Origin: Phycisphaera mikurensis
Lineage (GTDB): Bacteria > Planctomycetota > Phycisphaerae > UBA1845
Length of the DNA stretch: 33,234 nt
Reading direction: 5' to 3'
Assembly (NCBI GenBank): GCA_005240095.1
Contig: SBAX01000346.1
Location: 1-33,234, forward strand
Positions within the stretch are counted from its first letter, which is position 1, and each line of letters begins with the position of its first letter. The notes below the pieces were generated by a model, which was not told the origin of the DNA, made no database searches, and saw only the letters and a list, made by a program, of their open reading frames with translations. Positions 31,900-33,234 of this stretch are shown in pieces. A program made the position numbers and the translations under genes.

Positions 31900-33207
31900 A
31901 TGAAGCTGAGCATCGTCATCCCGGCCTACAACGAGCAGGAGGCCATCGCCTCGATCATCGAGCGGACGCTGGCGGCGCGCGGGACGATCGTTGCGGGCAG
32001 CCCCGTGGATAACCTCGAAGTCATTGTAGTCAGTGATGGTTCGACGGATCGCACGGTGGAGGTCGCCTCGGGCTACACGGATATCCATCTCATTGTTTTC
32101 GAGAAGAACCGCGGCTACGGCGCGGCGATCAAGCGGGGGTTCGAGGAGGCGAGCGGCGAGCTGGTGGGTTTTCTGGACGCCGACGGGACGTGCGATCCGG
32201 CGTTCTTTGCGCCGCTTTGCAGGGCGATCGTGGAAGAGGACGCGGCGGTGGCCATCGGCTCGCGGATGGGTCCGCAGAGCCGCATGCCGCGCATCCGACG
32301 ATTGGGCAATCGCATCTATGCCCTGCTGCTTTCCCTGCTGAGCAACAAGCCGGTGACGGACACGGCCAGCGGCATGCGGGTCATCCGCCGCGACGTCCTG
32401 CACCAGCTCTATCCTCTGCCCGACGGACTGCACTTTACTCCGGCGATGAGCGCCCGGGTGCTGATGGACGAGCGGCTGTCGATCGTCGAATGCCCCATGC
32501 CCTACGAGGAGCGCATCGGGGAGTCCAAGCTGCACGTGGTGCGCGACGGAGTGCGCTTCCTGCGGACGATTTTCGAGATGTCGCTGATGTGGCAGCCGGC
32601 GCGGCTTTTTGCAATCGCAGCGCTCGTTTGCCTTGCTTCGATGAGCCTGCTTGCCGCGTACCCGCTGGAGATGTGGCTTTCCGAGGGGCGGATTCGGGAG
32701 GACATGATCTATCGCCTGCTGTTCTGCTTCCTGCTGGGCACGTGCGGGGCAACGCTGCTCTCCGCGGCCACGCTTTGCGACCTGCTGCAGCACTACTGGC
32801 AGACCAGGCGCCCCCAACGTACGTTCCTTGCCCTGACCGTGCACCGACTTTACACGCTGAGAGGGGCAATGCTGGCCACGGCCGCGGCGCTACCGGTCCT
32901 GGGGTGGCTGATCGGGCGGGGCGTGTGGACGCGGATCACCGGTGGCTACGTGGACTTGCACTGGTCGCGGGTGGTCCTGGCCGGTCTTGTCGCCTTCTGC
33001 CTCCTGCAGATGGTCGTGACCGTTCTGGTGGCCAACCTGATTCGCTTTCACACCACTCGCAAGACGGCCCTAGCCGTGCAATCCCGGACCGCCAAAGGCC
33101 CACGCAGCATGAGCCTCGAGAGGTCGCTCATCGGTCCGCAGACAGCCTATGTCAAGCTCCGTGACGAAAAACAAGGGTTTCCGTCACGGAATCGCCAGGG
33201 ATTTTGA
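31900..33207 (+). CDS. GT2 family glycosyltransferase with C-terminal membrane domain
   Basis: A 435-residue protein. The GT-A domain starts MKLSIVIPAYNEQEAIASII, with VIVVSDGSTDRTVEVA, EKNRGYGAAIKRGFEEASGE and the metal-binding FLDADGTCDP, as in dolichol-phosphate-mannose synthase/ArnC-like enzymes that put sugars on polyprenyl phosphate. TASGMRVIRRDVL and CPMPYEERIGESKLHVVRDGVRFLRT fit the same group. Then come about four membrane helices (LFAIAALVCLASMSLLA, IYRLLFCFLLGTCGATLL, AMLATAAALPVLGWLIG, VVLAGLVAFCLLQMVVTVLVANL). An upstream open frame from 31639 is antisense to the membrane-protein gene and is rejected. The final ~40 residues are polar and unique. It shares an 85-base divergent promoter region with the GT-C-like gene. 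Confidence 0.92.
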   Translation: MKLSIVIPAYNEQEAIASIIERTLAARGTIVAGSPVDNLEVIVVSDGSTDRTVEVASGYTDIHLIVFEKNRGYGAAIKRGFEEASGELVGFLDADGTCDPAFFAPLCRAIVEEDAAVAIGSRMGPQSRMPRIRRLGNRIYALLLSLLSNKPVTDTASGMRVIRRDVLHQLYPLPDGLHFTPAMSARVLMDERLSIVECPMPYEERIGESKLHVVRDGVRFLRTIFEMSLMWQPARLFAIAALVCLASMSLLAAYPLEMWLSEGRIREDMIYRLLFCFLLGTCGATLLSAATLCDLLQHYWQTRRPQRTFLALTVHRLYTLRGAMLATAAALPVLGWLIGRGVWTRITGGYVDLHWSRVVLAGLVAFCLLQMVVTVLVANLIRFHTTRKTALAVQSRTAKGPRSMSLERSLIGPQTAYVKLRDEKQGFPSRNRQGF

Positions 33208-33234
33208 CAGATATCGCTGGCGGCTGTTGAGAAA

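Overview
The window looks like chromosomal DNA of a high-GC member of the Planctomycetota, possibly a Phycisphaerae-like lineage, and may come from a metagenome. The evidence is indirect. It holds two type II pseudopilin-like proteins and the remnant of a third, an ECF sigma factor coupled to a Hanks-type kinase, a secreted protein with thrombospondin type 3 repeats, an RNase E/G with a long Arg-rich N-terminal extension, frequent GTG starts with 4-base GTGA overlaps, and dispersed palindromic repeats in gene ends. No rRNA, tRNA, CRISPR array or complete insertion sequence was seen.

Layout. 1-2531 is a low-density, decayed stretch: a gene tail at the left edge, a TPR-like fragment, a small unknown gene, the C-terminal remnant of a pseudopilin, and a secreted Ca-binding-repeat protein broken by a one-base frameshift. 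2631-4659 holds an enoyl-CoA hydratase family gene, a VOC protein and a small membrane protein, with three kinds of inverted-repeat element between them. 4664-8569 carries the sigma factor/kinase pair divergent from uvrB. 8618-14031 holds a large pseudopilin divergent from a solo ParA ATPase with a VanZ-like gene, then an OmpR-type response regulator overlapping its histidine kinase. 14047-16652 has an orphan sugar-type ABC ATPase divergent from a geranylgeranyl-reductase-type flavoprotein, which overlaps a small DUF4926 gene.

16671-20216 is the most unusual part. A sulfotransferase and a class IV aminotransferase resemble the two halves of the plant branched-chain aminotransferase-like fusion proteins. 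Between them, on the same strand, sits a compact three-gene cassette: a TIGR04255-like protein, a small protein with an antitoxin-like tail, and a PIN-domain nuclease. The three genes overlap by 4 and 8 bases, and the TIGR04255 gene has clearly lower GC than nearby genes. This is my best candidate for an undescribed toxin-antitoxin or defence-type module.

20363-24651 holds an exported C45/Ntn-hydrolase-like protein, then RNase E/G overlapping a DUF2344 gene. 24759-27880 is a PTS-Ntr-like regulatory operon (hpf, EIIA, HPr, EI) behind a recognisable sigma-70 promoter. 28034-33207 contains a membrane-anchored unknown protein, a second pseudopilin-like protein, a YfcE-type phosphoesterase, a large GT-C-like membrane protein and a GT2 glycosyltransferase, probably for envelope glycan or lipid-linked sugar synthesis.
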